DNA from: PFJX01 sp964393825
GTDB lineage: Bacteria; Pseudomonadota; Gammaproteobacteria; Burkholderiales; Thiobacillaceae
Assembly: GCA_964393825.1 (NCBI GenBank)
Contig: CAYMUY010000011.1
Location: 1 to 64,000, forward strand
Length of the DNA: 64,000 nucleotides
Direction: 5' to 3'
Part shown: in pieces, positions 26,631 through 34,468 of the stretch
Layout of the letters: every line of letters starts with the position of its first letter
Position numbering within the stretch: position 1 is the first letter of the stretch
Position numbers and translations under genes: made by a program
The notes under the pieces: model-generated
Databases searched by the model: none
Told to the model about the DNA's origin: nothing
The model's input: the letters and a program-made list of their open reading frames with translations, nothing else

Positions 26631-26903
26631 TCAGCGACGACGGAACTGGCCGGCCGGTCTCGGGCCGGCGCTGGCGGCGCGGTCGTCACGATGGCGGAAA
26701 CTGATTCGGGCCTTGGTCAGGTCGTAGGGGGAAAGCTCCAGCGTGACGCGATCGCCCGCCAGGATGCGGATATGGTGCTTCTTCATCTTGCCGGAAGCAT
26801 ATGCCGCGACTTCCATGCCGTTATCCAGCGTCACCTTGAAACGGGTATCCGGCAGTACCTCGTTGACGATACCTTCCATTTCGATCAGTTCTTCCTTGGC
26901 CAT
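26631..26903 (-). CDS. infA: Translation initiation factor IF-1
   Basis: A 90-residue S1-fold protein starting MAKEELIEMEGIVNEVLPD, with VTLDNGMEVAAYASGKMKKHHIRILAGDRVTLELSPYDL. IF-1 occupies the ribosomal A site with IF-2 and IF-3 during initiation. E. coli IF-1 has 72 residues. Here about 16 extra Ala/Gly/Arg-rich residues follow the family end near YDLTKARISFRHR, as in the longer second IF-1 of some betaproteobacteria. It is isolated from ribosomal protein genes. AAGGAG precedes the ATG. Confidence 0.93.
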   Translation of the reverse strand: MAKEELIEMEGIVNEVLPDTRFKVTLDNGMEVAAYASGKMKKHHIRILAGDRVTLELSPYDLTKARISFRHRDDRAASAGPRPAGQFRRR

Positions 26904-27010
26904 GCGTTGTCTCCTTCGCCTCGCCCATCGGACAAGGGGGTATGTAGGGACTCGGAGACTAACACGCCGGACCGTATTCGCCCCGCGATATTTACCCGCG
27001 CCAGCCCGAT

Positions 27011-27349
27011 TCAGCGGTCTTTGTTGCGCCAGAAAAGATACAGGCGCAGCAGCAGGCCGCCGCCCAGAATGAGCAGGAAGGTCAGCCACTTGTCCGACAT
27101 GCGGAACACATTCAGGTCGACGTCCAGGCGGCAGGCCAGGGGATAGATCAGCACCAGCACCGCCAGGCCGGCCAGCACCCCCAGACCGCTCCTGACCTTG
27201 TTGCGCTCCAGCCGCCGGAACATGACCATGGGGTCTTCCATGCGCAGATTCCTGAACAGGGTGCGCTGCAGGATGAATCCCACCGCGGCACCGCCGAGGA
27301 TGACCCCCAGCAATGCCGCCAGGAAGGAACCCAGGGTCCAATCATTCAT
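27011..27349 (-). CDS. Small membrane protein of unknown function
   Basis: A 112-residue protein with three predicted membrane spans (about 8-27, 52-70 and 86-106) and basic loops (NLRMEDPMVMFRRLERNKVR). I do not recognise a family. The start at 27349 (MNDWTLGSF) has a purine-rich upstream stretch (AGGAGGACATGAG). It is transcribed toward infA with a 107-bp gap and is divergent from the DUF1134 gene. Confidence 0.7.
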   Translation of the reverse strand: MNDWTLGSFLAALLGVILGGAAVGFILQRTLFRNLRMEDPMVMFRRLERNKVRSGLGVLAGLAVLVLIYPLACRLDVDLNVFRMSDKWLTFLLILGGGLLLRLYLFWRNKDR

Positions 27350-27461
27350 CTCATGTCCTCCTGCTGGAATGACGTCACCGACCAGGCGGACAACGCATAC
27401 CGGCCGATGCTGTCTTGAGCAACAATGATGCGATATATACCCCCCTTTACCGGAGACCACC

Positions 27462-28058
27462 ATGACACCCCTCGCACTCATCGGTCACGCCGCGCGCGCG
27501 CGCCATCTCATCCTGCTCGGGCTGGTCGCCTGCCTGGCACTGGTCAGCACGGCCCGCGCAGCGGAATCGGCGGCGGATACCTACGACCAGGACACCATCA
27601 TCAAGGAAGCCAAGGCGTTCTTCGGCGAGGCCACCGAGGGACTGGCCAAGGTAATCGAGAAAACCTTCAAGGAACAGGGCCGACCGGTTGGCTACATCAA
27701 GGGCGAGGAACTCTCCGCCGCCGTCACCGTGGGCCTCAGCTACGGCAAGGGGAATCTGGTCCTGAAGAACGGCGAGACCGCCATGGTGTTCTGGCAAGGG
27801 CCGTCGATCGGTTTCGATCTCGGTTTCAACGCCTCCAAGGTATTCACCCTGGTCTACAACCTGCCGTCGAAAAACGACATCTACCAGCGTTTCCCGGGCG
27901 TGGACGGCAGTCTCTACTGGATCGCCGGCGTCGGGGTGAATTACCAGCGCCGGCAGGACATCGTGCTCGCCCCCATCCGGCTCGGGGCTGGCTGGCGCAC
28001 CGGCGCCAGCGTCGGCTACATGCACTACACCCGGGAGCGCAGTTACCTGCCGCTGTAA
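27462..28058 (+). CDS. DUF1134 (EipA-like) periplasmic protein
   Basis: A 198-residue protein with a signal peptide (about 1-33, ending ARA). The mature part matches DUF1134: DTIIKEAKAFFGEATEGLAKVIE, PVGYIKGEE and the glycine-rich LSYGKGNLVLKNG. A family member in Brucella, EipA, is needed for envelope integrity. No function is established in betaproteobacteria. It converges with the phosphoribulokinase gene with only 15 bp between stops. GGAG precedes the ATG. Confidence 0.82.
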   Translation: MTPLALIGHAARARHLILLGLVACLALVSTARAAESAADTYDQDTIIKEAKAFFGEATEGLAKVIEKTFKEQGRPVGYIKGEELSAAVTVGLSYGKGNLVLKNGETAMVFWQGPSIGFDLGFNASKVFTLVYNLPSKNDIYQRFPGVDGSLYWIAGVGVNYQRRQDIVLAPIRLGAGWRTGASVGYMHYTRERSYLPL

Positions 28059-28073
28059 GCCGGACGCCGCCGC

Positions 28074-29009
28074 TCAAGCCGAGCGGGCATCCATGAATTC
28101 GGCGAGGATCGGCGCGCAGATCACTTCCAGGGCCAGGCGCAGTTCGCCGCAGGGAATCACCATCGTGCTGGGCCGCGACATGTAGGCGCCGGGGATGCGC
28201 TTCAGCATCCCGGGGAAATCGTGGCGGGCGCGGTCACGGAAATGGATGACGCAGATTGACTCGTCCGCGACCGGCACGTCGCGCGAGATGAAGGGGTTGG
28301 AGGTGTCCACCAGCGGCATGCGCTGGATGTTGATGTCGGTCAGACCGAACTGCGGGACGATGTAATGAAGGTAGTCGTCCATCCGGCGCAGGATGGTCTC
28401 CACCGACTCTTCCGGCGTGCAGATGCCCTTGCTGCAATCGCGGTGGATCTTCTGGATCCACTCCAGGTTGATCGCCGGCGCCACACCGATCAACAAGTCC
28501 ACATGCTGCGCCACATCGATGCCCTGGGCGCCGACGCGGCGGTCGGCTTCCGGGGGGAAGTGTCGCGAGTCGACCCGGCGCCGGGTCCAGGTGTTCGCGG
28601 TGACGCCCCCATGCTGGCCTTCATAGAACAACACGTCGCTGCCCGGCTCCAGAGGCTTCCATGGCGTGAACTCGCCTACCGGCACGGCCAGGGCTTCGGC
28701 ATGTTCGAGGTTGTGCGCATACTGGCGATAGATCCCGCTGCCGCATTCGCCGTAGGTCTTGAAAAAGGCCTCCAGCTCCTGGAAATGGTTGCACTCCGGT
28801 CCGAACCAGGAGATCCCCCGGCCACTGCCGCGCGCCTCTTCAAGCAGGGCGGAAAACTGTCGCTCGGTATAGCGGCGGAAACCATCGCCGTGAATGACGG
28901 CGGGCTTGACGCCGAGACGCTGGAAGATGAACTTGAAAGCGTGGCGGACCGTGGACAGGCCGGCCCCGGAAGAACCGGTCACCGCCACGATGGGATGTTG
29001 TTTGGACAT
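28074..29009 (-). CDS. prk: Phosphoribulokinase (class I, proteobacterial)
   Basis: A 311-residue kinase that makes ribulose 1,5-bisphosphate from ribulose 5-phosphate and ATP, the committing step of the Calvin-Benson-Bassham cycle. The P-loop is GSSGAGLST, which like other class I enzymes lacks the usual lysine, followed by IHGDGFRRYTE and LFYEGQHGG. The length fits the octameric bacterial form. No Rubisco or other cbb genes are adjacent. Its presence near a dsr locus supports a lithoautotrophic lifestyle. Annotated prkB in some genomes. Confidence 0.95.
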   Translation of the reverse strand: MSKQHPIVAVTGSSGAGLSTVRHAFKFIFQRLGVKPAVIHGDGFRRYTERQFSALLEEARGSGRGISWFGPECNHFQELEAFFKTYGECGSGIYRQYAHNLEHAEALAVPVGEFTPWKPLEPGSDVLFYEGQHGGVTANTWTRRRVDSRHFPPEADRRVGAQGIDVAQHVDLLIGVAPAINLEWIQKIHRDCSKGICTPEESVETILRRMDDYLHYIVPQFGLTDINIQRMPLVDTSNPFISRDVPVADESICVIHFRDRARHDFPGMLKRIPGAYMSRPSTMVIPCGELRLALEVICAPILAEFMDARSA

Positions 29010-29154
29010 GACTGGCTTCTCCCCCGAGTGGCCAAGATGATGAATACATCAGGATGCGAGTGTAGCCGATGACCGGGTTTTTCGGCCGCCCCGCCGGGCC
29101 TCGACGCCGACTCGGGCTAACATACGCCCCCTCCTTCCTACCGACGCCGTTGCC

Positions 29155-29892
29155 ATGCCTCCCAGCGAACTCATCCGCCTGTCCAAACTCATGTCCGAGC
29201 GCGGCATCTGCTCGCGCCGCGAGGCCGACGCCTATATCGCGAAAGGCCAGGTCTATGTCGACGGCCAGCGCATCAGCGAACTCGGCACCCGCGTCGACCC
29301 CGCCTGCGAGATCCGGCTTGCGACCGAGGCCAGCCAGCAGCAGCAGGCGCGCGTCACCGTCCTGCTGAACAAGCCCATCGGCTTTGTCTCCGGACAGCCG
29401 GAGCCTGGCTACACCCCCGCGGTCACCCTCATCGTGCCGGAAAACCTCTGGTCCGAGGGCGGCGGCCCGGCCTTCCAACCGGCCCACATCAAGGGCCTCG
29501 CCCCCGCCGGTCGGCTCGACATCGACTCCACCGGCCTGCTGGTGATGACTCAGGATGGCCGCGTCGCCAAGCAGCTGATCGGCGACGATTCCGAGATCGA
29601 AAAGGAATACCTGGTACGCGTCGAGGGCCATCTCGACGACCAGGGCATGAAACTGCTCAACCACGGGCTCTCGCTCGACGGCCAGAAACTGCGGCCCGCC
29701 CAGGTCAGCTGGCAGAACGCCGACCAGTTGCGCTTCATCCTCAAGGAAGGCCGCAAGCGCCAGATCCGTCGCATGTGCGAACTGGTCGGCCTGCGGGTGG
29801 TCGGCCTCAAGCGGGTGCGCATCGGCCGCATCATGCTCGGCCACCTGCCGATGGGCCAATGGCGTTACCTGCGCGAGGACGAACGTTTCTGA
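29155..29892 (+). CDS. RsuA/RluB/RluF-family pseudouridine synthase
   Basis: A 245-residue enzyme with an N-terminal S4 RNA-binding domain (LSKLMSERGICSRREADAYI) and a catalytic domain whose active aspartate is in GRLDIDSTGLLVMT. LKEGRKRQIRRMC is the conserved C-terminal motif. The VLLNKPIGFVSG segment is most like RluF, which acts on 23S rRNA, but the target nucleotide cannot be fixed from sequence. It is divergent from prk. Confidence 0.88.
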   Translation: MPPSELIRLSKLMSERGICSRREADAYIAKGQVYVDGQRISELGTRVDPACEIRLATEASQQQQARVTVLLNKPIGFVSGQPEPGYTPAVTLIVPENLWSEGGGPAFQPAHIKGLAPAGRLDIDSTGLLVMTQDGRVAKQLIGDDSEIEKEYLVRVEGHLDDQGMKLLNHGLSLDGQKLRPAQVSWQNADQLRFILKEGRKRQIRRMCELVGLRVVGLKRVRIGRIMLGHLPMGQWRYLREDERF

Positions 29893-29908
29893 ACCCGTCG
29901 GCCCTGGC

Positions 29909-30478
29909 TCAGGTCCTGCCGGCCAGCATCTCCCGCGCCACTTCCAGAACTTTCCTGCGGCTGCCCCGCGCCTCGCCGCGCAGCCTGTCGAAAGCCTGCT
30001 CCGCGCTCAGGCCATGGCGCTCCATGAGCAGGCCGACGGCGGTGCTGATCTCGCGGCTGTTTTGCAGCGCCGTCACCAGCTTGTCCTCGCTCTCCCGCAT
30101 GCCGGCGAGATCGCGGGCGCGCGCCAGGGCGGTCTCCAGGGAGGGAATGATGCGCGGCACATCGAGCGGCTTGACCAGGTAGCCTAACGCCCCGGCCTGC
30201 TGCGCCTCGCGCACGAAAACCTCGTCGTCATAGGCGGTGAGGAACATGAAGGAGATCTCCCGCTCGGCCAGCCAGCGACCGAGTTCCAGACCGGAGAGGC
30301 CGCGCATGCGCACATCCAGCACCGCCAGGTCGGGGCGGATGTCGGCGCACAGGCTCATCGCCTCCTCCGCGGACTCGGCCTCGCTGACCCGGTAGCCAGC
30401 CTCGCGCAGCCCCCGCGCCAGGGTGCGCAGGATCAACTGATCGTCTTCGACCAACAGCAGGTGAACTTGGGACACCAT
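29909..30478 (-). CDS. ANTAR-domain response regulator
   Basis: A protein of about 189 residues. A receiver domain (VEDD, phosphoacceptor Asp in AVLDVRMRG, Lys in LVKPLD) is followed by a linker helix and a C-terminal ANTAR domain (SREISTAVGLLMERHGLSAEQAFDRLRGEAR). ANTAR proteins such as AmiR and NasR bind paired RNA hairpins and prevent termination. The ATG at 30478 (MVSQVHLL) follows the stop of the multi-PAS kinase by 22 bp, so that kinase is the likely partner. HisKA_2 kinases and ANTAR regulators are often paired. No target leader is obvious in the window. Confidence 0.88.
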   Translation of the reverse strand: MVSQVHLLLVEDDQLILRTLARGLREAGYRVSEAESAEEAMSLCADIRPDLAVLDVRMRGLSGLELGRWLAEREISFMFLTAYDDEVFVREAQQAGALGYLVKPLDVPRIIPSLETALARARDLAGMRESEDKLVTALQNSREISTAVGLLMERHGLSAEQAFDRLRGEARGSRRKVLEVAREMLAGRT

Positions 30479-30500
30479 GGACTCGCGCGCTCCTATGTTT

Positions 30501-33500
30501 CTATGACGATGATCCCGGCCGTTCGGCATCGTTCAGCAAGGGTGGGCCGAGCAGGAATTCGGTTTCGATGCCGCCGCCGCCCTCGCGGATGGTCAAGGTA
30601 GCGCCCCGTCGTGGCAACAGGGTCCGGATCAGATCGAGACCGGTACCGCAGCCCTGGCCACTGTCCAGGCTGAAGCCCGCGGGCAGCGGGCCGCCCGGAT
30701 TGACGATGCGCACGGACACCTGCCCGCCATCCCCGCTCAGGACGACGGCCACGCCCGAGCCATCGCCCCCCCGGCCGTGCTTGAAGGCATTGTGGATCAG
30801 TTCATTGAGGATCAGGGCGACGGTGACCGCGGCGCCGCTGTCCAGCCAGGCGTCACCCGCCAGCCGGTCGTCGACACGCGGGACATGGGCCACCAGCGCC
30901 AATGCCGCCACGGAGCCGCTCACCTCCTTGAGCAATTCACGCAGACGCAACTCACGCTGCGGCACGCGACCCTGCAGGCCGTGCACCACCGCGATGGTAT
31001 TGATCTGGGCGATGGCCGCTTCGATGGCGGCCTGCGTCTCGGGATGCGCGGCGATATCCTGGCGCAGCAGGTTGATGACGCCTTGCAGGTTGTTCTTGAT
31101 GCGGTGGTGGACTTCCCGCACCAAGGCATCGCGTTGCCGCGCCTCATGCGCCAGCCGCATCTGTTCGGCGTTCACCCGCTCGGTGATGTTCTCCAGAATG
31201 CCGAGCGAATACAGGGGCTGGCCGGACTGGTCGCGAATCAGGGTGCTGTTCAGGTCGACCCAGACGATATCGCCATTCTTGTGCAGATAGCGCTTGGTCA
31301 AACGATACCCCGAGACGCCGTCTTCCCGCGCCTGCCGGTAGAGGGCGTCGTTGGCCCCCTGGTCGTCCGGGTGGGTGATATCGATGAACGTTTTCCGGGT
31401 CAGTTCCGCCGCGCTGTATCCCAGCATGTCGCACATCGCCTGGTTCACCCGGATCAGCCTGCGGTCGAGGCCGGCCATCGCGATGCCGAGCGGCGAATGC
31501 TCGAACAGCAGGCGGAAGCGCATCTCGCTGTTGCGCAGGGCCTCCTCCGCCCGCTTGCGCTCGGTGATGTCCTGGGCGGTGAAGGTGACGCCCTGGGACA
31601 GGTCCTGCACCGCGATCGGAGACGAGCTCAGGGCGATATCGATGACCTCGCCATCCTTGCGCCGCCAGCGCGTCTCCACCGAGCCGATCCCGTGCTCGCG
31701 TATCTGCCTGTACTTGTCCCGGCCCACGGCATCGAACTCCGCCTGGCTGGGATAGAGGATGCGGGCGGACTGGTGGAGCAGTGCCTCGCGGGCATAGCCG
31801 GTCATGGTGGTCATGGTTTCATTGACGTCCAGGAACACCCGGTCGACCATCACGCCGATGCCCACCGGCGCCGCGCGGAGCACGCTGCGGACGCGTGCCT
31901 CGCTGTTTCGCAGCGCCGCCTCCATCCGCTTGCGTTCGCTGATATCGCGCAGAAACACGAAAAAACGGCCCGCTTCCTGGCCGGCGCGAAAATAGACGCT
32001 GGCATCGATGTCGATCACCTCGCCGCCCTTGCGCCGGTGTCGCGTTTCAAATCGGTCGAAGCCGTGTTCGATGATGCGCTGGATGTGCGCGGCGGTTTGC
32101 TCGGGGGATTCGCAGGCTTCCAGATCGGATATCGACAGGGTCAGCAGTGCATCCCGTTCATGGCCGCTGATGCGGCAGGCGGCATCGTTGCAATCGAGCA
32201 GGCGGCCGTGCAGGTCGGTCAGCCAGAAGCCATCCATGGACGCCTGGATCAGGGTACGGAACTGCTCTTCCGACTGGCGCCGCTCGGTGACGTCCTTGGC
32301 CACGCCGACCATGCGATAGACCCTGCCCCGGTCGTCGCGGATCGGGAAGGTGCGCACCCACATCCAGCGCACCTGATCGGCGATGACGACACGATATTCG
32401 ATATCCAGCCCGTCTGGTTCCGTGCGCTGGCTGTCGTGGGCGGCGGCGACCCGATCGCGATCCTCCGGGTGGATGTTGGCCATGAAGGAACGCGGATGCC
32501 GATACAGACTGTCCACGCTCTTGCCATAGAGCTTCTCATAGGCGGGGTTGACATAGAGGAAGCGGTTTTCCTCGAGATCGCGAACCCAGAACACCTCATC
32601 GATGGTTTCCGCCAGTTGCTGGAAGCGGGCATTGCTCTCCCGCTGCTCGGCCTCGGCGCGGAGCCGCGCGGTGATATCGCTGGACACCGCGATAATCATG
32701 GGCTGTCCGGCCGCCAGGAAGGGACGAATGCGGATTTCCACCGGGTAAGTGCTGCCGTCCTTGCGCTGGTGCAGGCTCTGGGTGACCTCGCCGCCGGGAC
32801 CGCCATCGAGGGTGGATCCGCAGAACTCGCTCAGCATCTGCTTGTTGTAGAGCGGCAGGATATCCTGGGGCCCCAGGCGCAGCAGTTCCTCCCTGGTGTA
32901 ACCCAACCTGGCGCAGGCGGTCGCGTTCACATCGATGAAGCGCATCGACGCGGGATCGATCAGGCAGACGCCGTCCGGCGAACTGTCCTGCGCCACGCGG
33001 AACCGTTCCGTCACCTGCTCCATGGCCCGACGGGCGGTGATGTCGCGCATCACCGCCAGGATGGCGGGACCGCCTTCATAGTCGAAGGCGAAGGTCAACG
33101 CCTCCACCTCGACGCAGCCGCCATCGTCGCGCTGGAGCTTCAGGCTGACCGGCTCGCCATGGGCCTGGCCGGAAAATGTCGCCTGTTTGCAGGCGGCGCA
33201 GGCATCGAGGGAGTCCGGGTGCACCAGATCGGCCAGGTTTCTGCCGAGCAACGCGGTATTCACGGGCAGCGCCAGCAAGCGTGCCATGGCGGGATTGGCG
33301 AACATCACCTGATCGTCCTGCATGACCACGATGGGCTCGGGCAGATTCTCGACCAGGCTGCGATAACGCTGCTCATTGCGCCACAGCGCCTCCTCCATCC
33401 GCTTCCGGTTCTCGATTTCAAGCTGGAGGCTGGCATTGGCGGCGCGCAGTTCGGCGGTACGCTCTGCCACCCGTGTTTCCAGTTGCGCGCGATAGGCCTC

Positions 33501-34286
33501 GGCATCCCGCCGCGCCAGCCATTCGGCGGTGATGTCGAGGGCAGTCCCCACCAGGGCGATGGCCCTGCCCTGAGCATCGATACGGGCGCCCCCGCGCAGG
33601 CGCAGGACGCGCTCCACTCCGTCCGGTCGATCCAGGCGGATGTCGACATCACCGGCATCCCCGCCAGCGAGCAGGGTCTCCACCGCGCGCAGCAACTCGG
33701 GCTGGTCCTGCACGTTCGCCATGTGCAGGAAGGTGTTGAAACACGGCTCGAAACTGCCCGTTTCCAAGCCCAGCAAGCGCAGGAGCTCATCCGAAAGATC
33801 GACGCGGTCTTCCTCCAGATGCCAATGCCAGCTGCCGATGTGGGCCACCGCCTGCGCTTCCGCCAAATGCGCCTCGCTGGCCTTGAGCCGGCGCAGCAAG
33901 GCATGCCGGTCCAGGGCCACTTCGATGGCCCGCTGCAATTCCCGCCCGTCGAAGGGCTTGTGCAGATAGGCCAGCGGTGAAGTGGCGCGGGCACGCGTAT
34001 ACAACGCCTCGTCGGAATACGCGGTCAGGTAGAGCACCGCGACGTCCTGGCGCTCGGCCAGGAGGGCGGCGGTCGCGATGCCATCGAGCGCTCCGGGCAG
34101 CATGATATCCATGATCACCAGATCGGGCCGGGTCGACGCGGCGAACGCCAGCGCCTCCTCGCCGTTGGCGGCGTGGGCGACGACCTGATGGCGCGCGGCA
34201 CGCAGCAGGTTATCCAGCAGGAGGGCCGCATCGGGATCATCTTCGACGATCAAGATGCGAGCTTGTGTCGGGGTGGCAGGCTGCAT
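30501..34286 (-). CDS. Hybrid REC/multi-PAS sensor histidine kinase (HisKA_2 type)
   Basis: A large soluble kinase of about 1261 residues. A receiver domain opens the protein (about 8-125: VEDD, IMDIMLPG). Roughly seven PAS/PAC units follow (about 150-1050), several with the PAC ending DITARR or DITERK. The C-terminus is a HisKA_2 kinase with H-box REVHHRIKNNLQGVINLL and an HATPase domain (ILNELIHNAFKHG, GTGLDLIRTLLP). There are no membrane spans. An N-terminal receiver ahead of PAS domains suggests it is itself controlled by another kinase. The start is the ATG at 34286 (MQPATPTQA). Ligands of the PAS units are unknown. Confidence 0.9.
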   Translation of the reverse strand: MQPATPTQARILIVEDDPDAALLLDNLLRAARHQVVAHAANGEEALAFAASTRPDLVIMDIMLPGALDGIATAALLAERQDVAVLYLTAYSDEALYTRARATSPLAYLHKPFDGRELQRAIEVALDRHALLRRLKASEAHLAEAQAVAHIGSWHWHLEEDRVDLSDELLRLLGLETGSFEPCFNTFLHMANVQDQPELLRAVETLLAGGDAGDVDIRLDRPDGVERVLRLRGGARIDAQGRAIALVGTALDITAEWLARRDAEAYRAQLETRVAERTAELRAANASLQLEIENRKRMEEALWRNEQRYRSLVENLPEPIVVMQDDQVMFANPAMARLLALPVNTALLGRNLADLVHPDSLDACAACKQATFSGQAHGEPVSLKLQRDDGGCVEVEALTFAFDYEGGPAILAVMRDITARRAMEQVTERFRVAQDSSPDGVCLIDPASMRFIDVNATACARLGYTREELLRLGPQDILPLYNKQMLSEFCGSTLDGGPGGEVTQSLHQRKDGSTYPVEIRIRPFLAAGQPMIIAVSSDITARLRAEAEQRESNARFQQLAETIDEVFWVRDLEENRFLYVNPAYEKLYGKSVDSLYRHPRSFMANIHPEDRDRVAAAHDSQRTEPDGLDIEYRVVIADQVRWMWVRTFPIRDDRGRVYRMVGVAKDVTERRQSEEQFRTLIQASMDGFWLTDLHGRLLDCNDAACRISGHERDALLTLSISDLEACESPEQTAAHIQRIIEHGFDRFETRHRRKGGEVIDIDASVYFRAGQEAGRFFVFLRDISERKRMEAALRNSEARVRSVLRAAPVGIGVMVDRVFLDVNETMTTMTGYAREALLHQSARILYPSQAEFDAVGRDKYRQIREHGIGSVETRWRRKDGEVIDIALSSSPIAVQDLSQGVTFTAQDITERKRAEEALRNSEMRFRLLFEHSPLGIAMAGLDRRLIRVNQAMCDMLGYSAAELTRKTFIDITHPDDQGANDALYRQAREDGVSGYRLTKRYLHKNGDIVWVDLNSTLIRDQSGQPLYSLGILENITERVNAEQMRLAHEARQRDALVREVHHRIKNNLQGVINLLRQDIAAHPETQAAIEAAIAQINTIAVVHGLQGRVPQRELRLRELLKEVSGSVAALALVAHVPRVDDRLAGDAWLDSGAAVTVALILNELIHNAFKHGRGGDGSGVAVVLSGDGGQVSVRIVNPGGPLPAGFSLDSGQGCGTGLDLIRTLLPRRGATLTIREGGGGIETEFLLGPPLLNDAERPGSSS

Positions 34287-34468
34287 TGCGCTCGAGTCGG
34301 GGTTCGGGTGGCCGGGCAGGGCAAAGTCGACAAATTCGACGAAACAACGATTTGCATCGACATTCAGAGCTTGACCACAATTTTCACACTTGTAAATCAA
34401 GATCGCTTTGCTTAGGATGCGGCCGTATCGCCAACCCGGACCTCGTTGGCGCCTTTCCATGACATTGG
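34287..34468. promoter_or_regulatory. Divergent promoter region of two sensor genes
   Basis: This 182-bp gap separates the multi-PAS kinase and the globin/LOV protein. Positions about 34321-34410 are AT-rich compared with their surroundings. On the plus strand TTGACC (34371-34376) could serve as a -35 box, with a poor -10 about 16-17 bp on. A short palindrome CTTG-N5-CAAG lies at 34390-34402. No consensus FNR or sigma-54 site is visible. Confidence 0.3.

Noticed and set aside
30777..33980. A 1067-codon open frame antisense to the multi-PAS kinase
   Set aside because: It lies wholly within a gene with clear domain motifs and shows no recognisable domain itself.
34390..34402. FNR-type site in the divergent sensor promoter
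   Set aside because: The palindrome CTTG-N5-CAAG is too short and does not match TTGAT-N4-ATCAA.
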